Origin: a bacterium
GTDB lineage: Bacteria; JAMCPX01
Direction: 5' to 3'
Length of the DNA stretch: 8,659 nucleotides
Assembly: GCA_021800575.1 (NCBI GenBank)
Contig: JAJYYW010000039.1
Span: 1 to 8,659 of the forward strand
The position numbers and the translations under genes were made by a program. This document shows, piece by piece, positions 7,603 to 8,659 of this stretch (positions are counted from its first letter, which is position 1; every line of letters begins with the position of its first letter). The notes beneath the pieces are model-generated. The model saw only the letters and a program-made list of their open reading frames with translations. It did no database searches and was not told the DNA's origin.

Positions 7603-8659
7603 TTACTTCGTGTTCACGTACGTCGTGCTTGCAGCAAGTCCGAAGATGTTCTTCAGGTCCTGATCGTCGAATTTCAGCCCCACACCAGCAAACCAGGTGC
7701 GGGCATTGCTGTTCGCTATGTCCGTCATGCCTCCCGAAAGCAGGAAGTACCGCAGGATGGAAATGCTGAGCATGGCCTTCAATTCGGGGTAGGGCTTTTC
7801 GTTGAAGTTGAACATCTCGAGGCTCAGTTGCGCCGTATCGCCGGGCGAGTCTATATCCACGCCGATACCGCCGCTCGACTCGATAACGCCTCCGCGGAAC
7901 GTGAAGTAGGAGATGCGTTTTGCGATCTCTGCGTTGATCTTGAGCTGGTTGGTGACATTTTTGGTGATCGTCTGCGTTTGCTGGACGGTACCGGTGTTGA
8001 CGTTATTCACCGTGGTGTAGGTCGTCGAGTTGGAAGAGTATCCGCTGGGATCGTCGACGATACCGAGCAGGTAGTATTTGTCCCACGTCGGCTGGAGCCT
8101 GAGATCAAGGTAGCTCTTTACGTTGTGATACGCAAACTGGTACTCTCCGCGGTAGCTGATGATGGTCCTGAAGTGCGACGTGCCGCCGACCATGGAGCTC
8201 AGTCCGCTGATCGCTTTGGTGACCTCGTGCTCTGTCTTTTTATCGGAGAGCAGTTTCCCGATGGCACCCTTGCCTTCCTTCAGGTTGTCCGTTATGACCT
8301 GCAGGTTGGCGAGTGTAGCGTCCAGTTTTTCGCTGGCCTTGCTGATGTTCTCCATCGTTTTGTTCACGGACTGCTTGTTCTCGGCTATGATGGAATGAAG
8401 CTCGTCGGATATCTGTGCCAGGTTGTTCAGGATGTCGGGACCATTCCGCTTGAGTGCCAGTGCGAAGGTGTTGACCGAGTCAAAGGTCCTGTTGAGGTTC
8501 GATTTTTCATAGACAGAGGCATAGTAGCTGAACAGCGCGGGGTCCAGCATCTTTGCGGTGTCGAGTTCATTTGTCCCGTCTATATTTCCCTGAATGAGGT
8601 ACAGCTGCCCGAGATTGTACCGTGCAGGAAAGAATTGCGGGTCTGCCGCGACGACCTGT
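7603..8659 (-). CDS. MCE/MlaD-type lipid-transport protein with C-terminal barrel-like domain (5' end outside window)
   Basis: The frame is open to the right edge, so the first in-frame ATG (8550) is probably internal; 351 residues are visible. Numbered from that ATG, residues about 24-120 form a heptad-like helical tail including DNLKEGKGAIGKLLSD (88-103), a signature of helices following MCE domains in MlaD-like proteins. Residues about 126-294 then switch to alternating amphipathic strands rich in Tyr, Phe and Gly (SYRGEYQFAYH, YYLLGIVDD, FTFRGGVIESSGGIG), consistent with a transmembrane beta-barrel. GVGLKF (289-294) resembles the last-strand signal recognised by BAM. MCE proteins carry phospholipids across the periplasm; a barrel-bearing MlaD has been described in Veillonella as a one-protein bridge to the outer membrane. 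The MCE domain itself is off-window, so family assignment rests on the tail. The 36 residues before the ATG can also be read as TPR-like. Confidence 0.72.
   Translation of the reverse strand, partial: QVVAADPQFFPARYNLGQLYLIQGNIDGTNELDTAKMLDPALFSYYASVYEKSNLNRTFDSVNTFALALKRNGPDILNNLAQISDELHSIIAENKQSVNKTMENISKASEKLDATLANLQVITDNLKEGKGAIGKLLSDKKTEHEVTKAISGLSSMVGGTSHFRTIISYRGEYQFAYHNVKSYLDLRLQPTWDKYYLLGIVDDPSGYSSNSTTYTTVNNVNTGTVQQTQTITKNVTNQLKINAEIAKRISYFTFRGGVIESSGGIGVDIDSPGDTAQLSLEMFNFNEKPYPELKAMLSISILRYFLLSGGMTDIANSNARTWFAGVGLKFDDQDLKNIFGLAASTTYVNTK

Overview
The window looks like ordinary chromosomal DNA of a diderm (Gram-negative) bacterium. Three consecutive genes in the middle and left carry lipoprotein signal peptides, there is a LolB-like lipoprotein, and the right edge holds the end of an MCE/MlaD-type lipid-transport protein that appears to finish in an outer-membrane beta-barrel. 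Protein style (TPR lipoprotein next to LolB, MlaD with a barrel-like tail) and the moderately GC-rich, tightly packed layout suggest a deltaproteobacterial (Desulfobacterota-like) lineage. That placement is an inference from remembered protein style, not from a marker gene.

Layout from left to right: the 3' part of gdhA (NADP-type glutamate dehydrogenase) on the + strand, then a 116-bp convergent gap. Everything else is on the - strand and reads right to left: mlaD-like (5' end off-window), eno (enolase), an SDR oxidoreductase, a large TPR lipoprotein, a LolB-like lipoprotein, bfr (bacterioferritin), and a cysteine-rich lipoprotein of the SGNH/GDSL hydrolase type. No gap between genes exceeds about 120 bp. 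No RNA genes, insertion sequences, CRISPR arrays or phage genes were seen.

The - strand genes fall into likely transcription units. The SDR Shine-Dalgarno overlaps the eno stop codon, so these two are almost certainly co-translated. The TPR and LolB-like genes abut, an arrangement also known beside ispE in Pseudomonas. The bfr gene has its own candidate sigma70-type promoter, with a small dyad over its -10 region, and its stop lies 8 nt before the GTG start of the SGNH lipoprotein, so that gene probably depends on bfr transcription.

In function, the window mixes central metabolism (glutamate dehydrogenase, enolase), iron storage, and a cell-envelope theme (MlaD-barrel lipid bridge, TPR lipoprotein, LolB-like lipoprotein insertion factor, surface esterase-like lipoprotein). 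The two items most worth following are the MlaD-type protein with a built-in barrel and the bfr-coupled cysteine-rich SGNH lipoprotein, which has an altered GDS motif.
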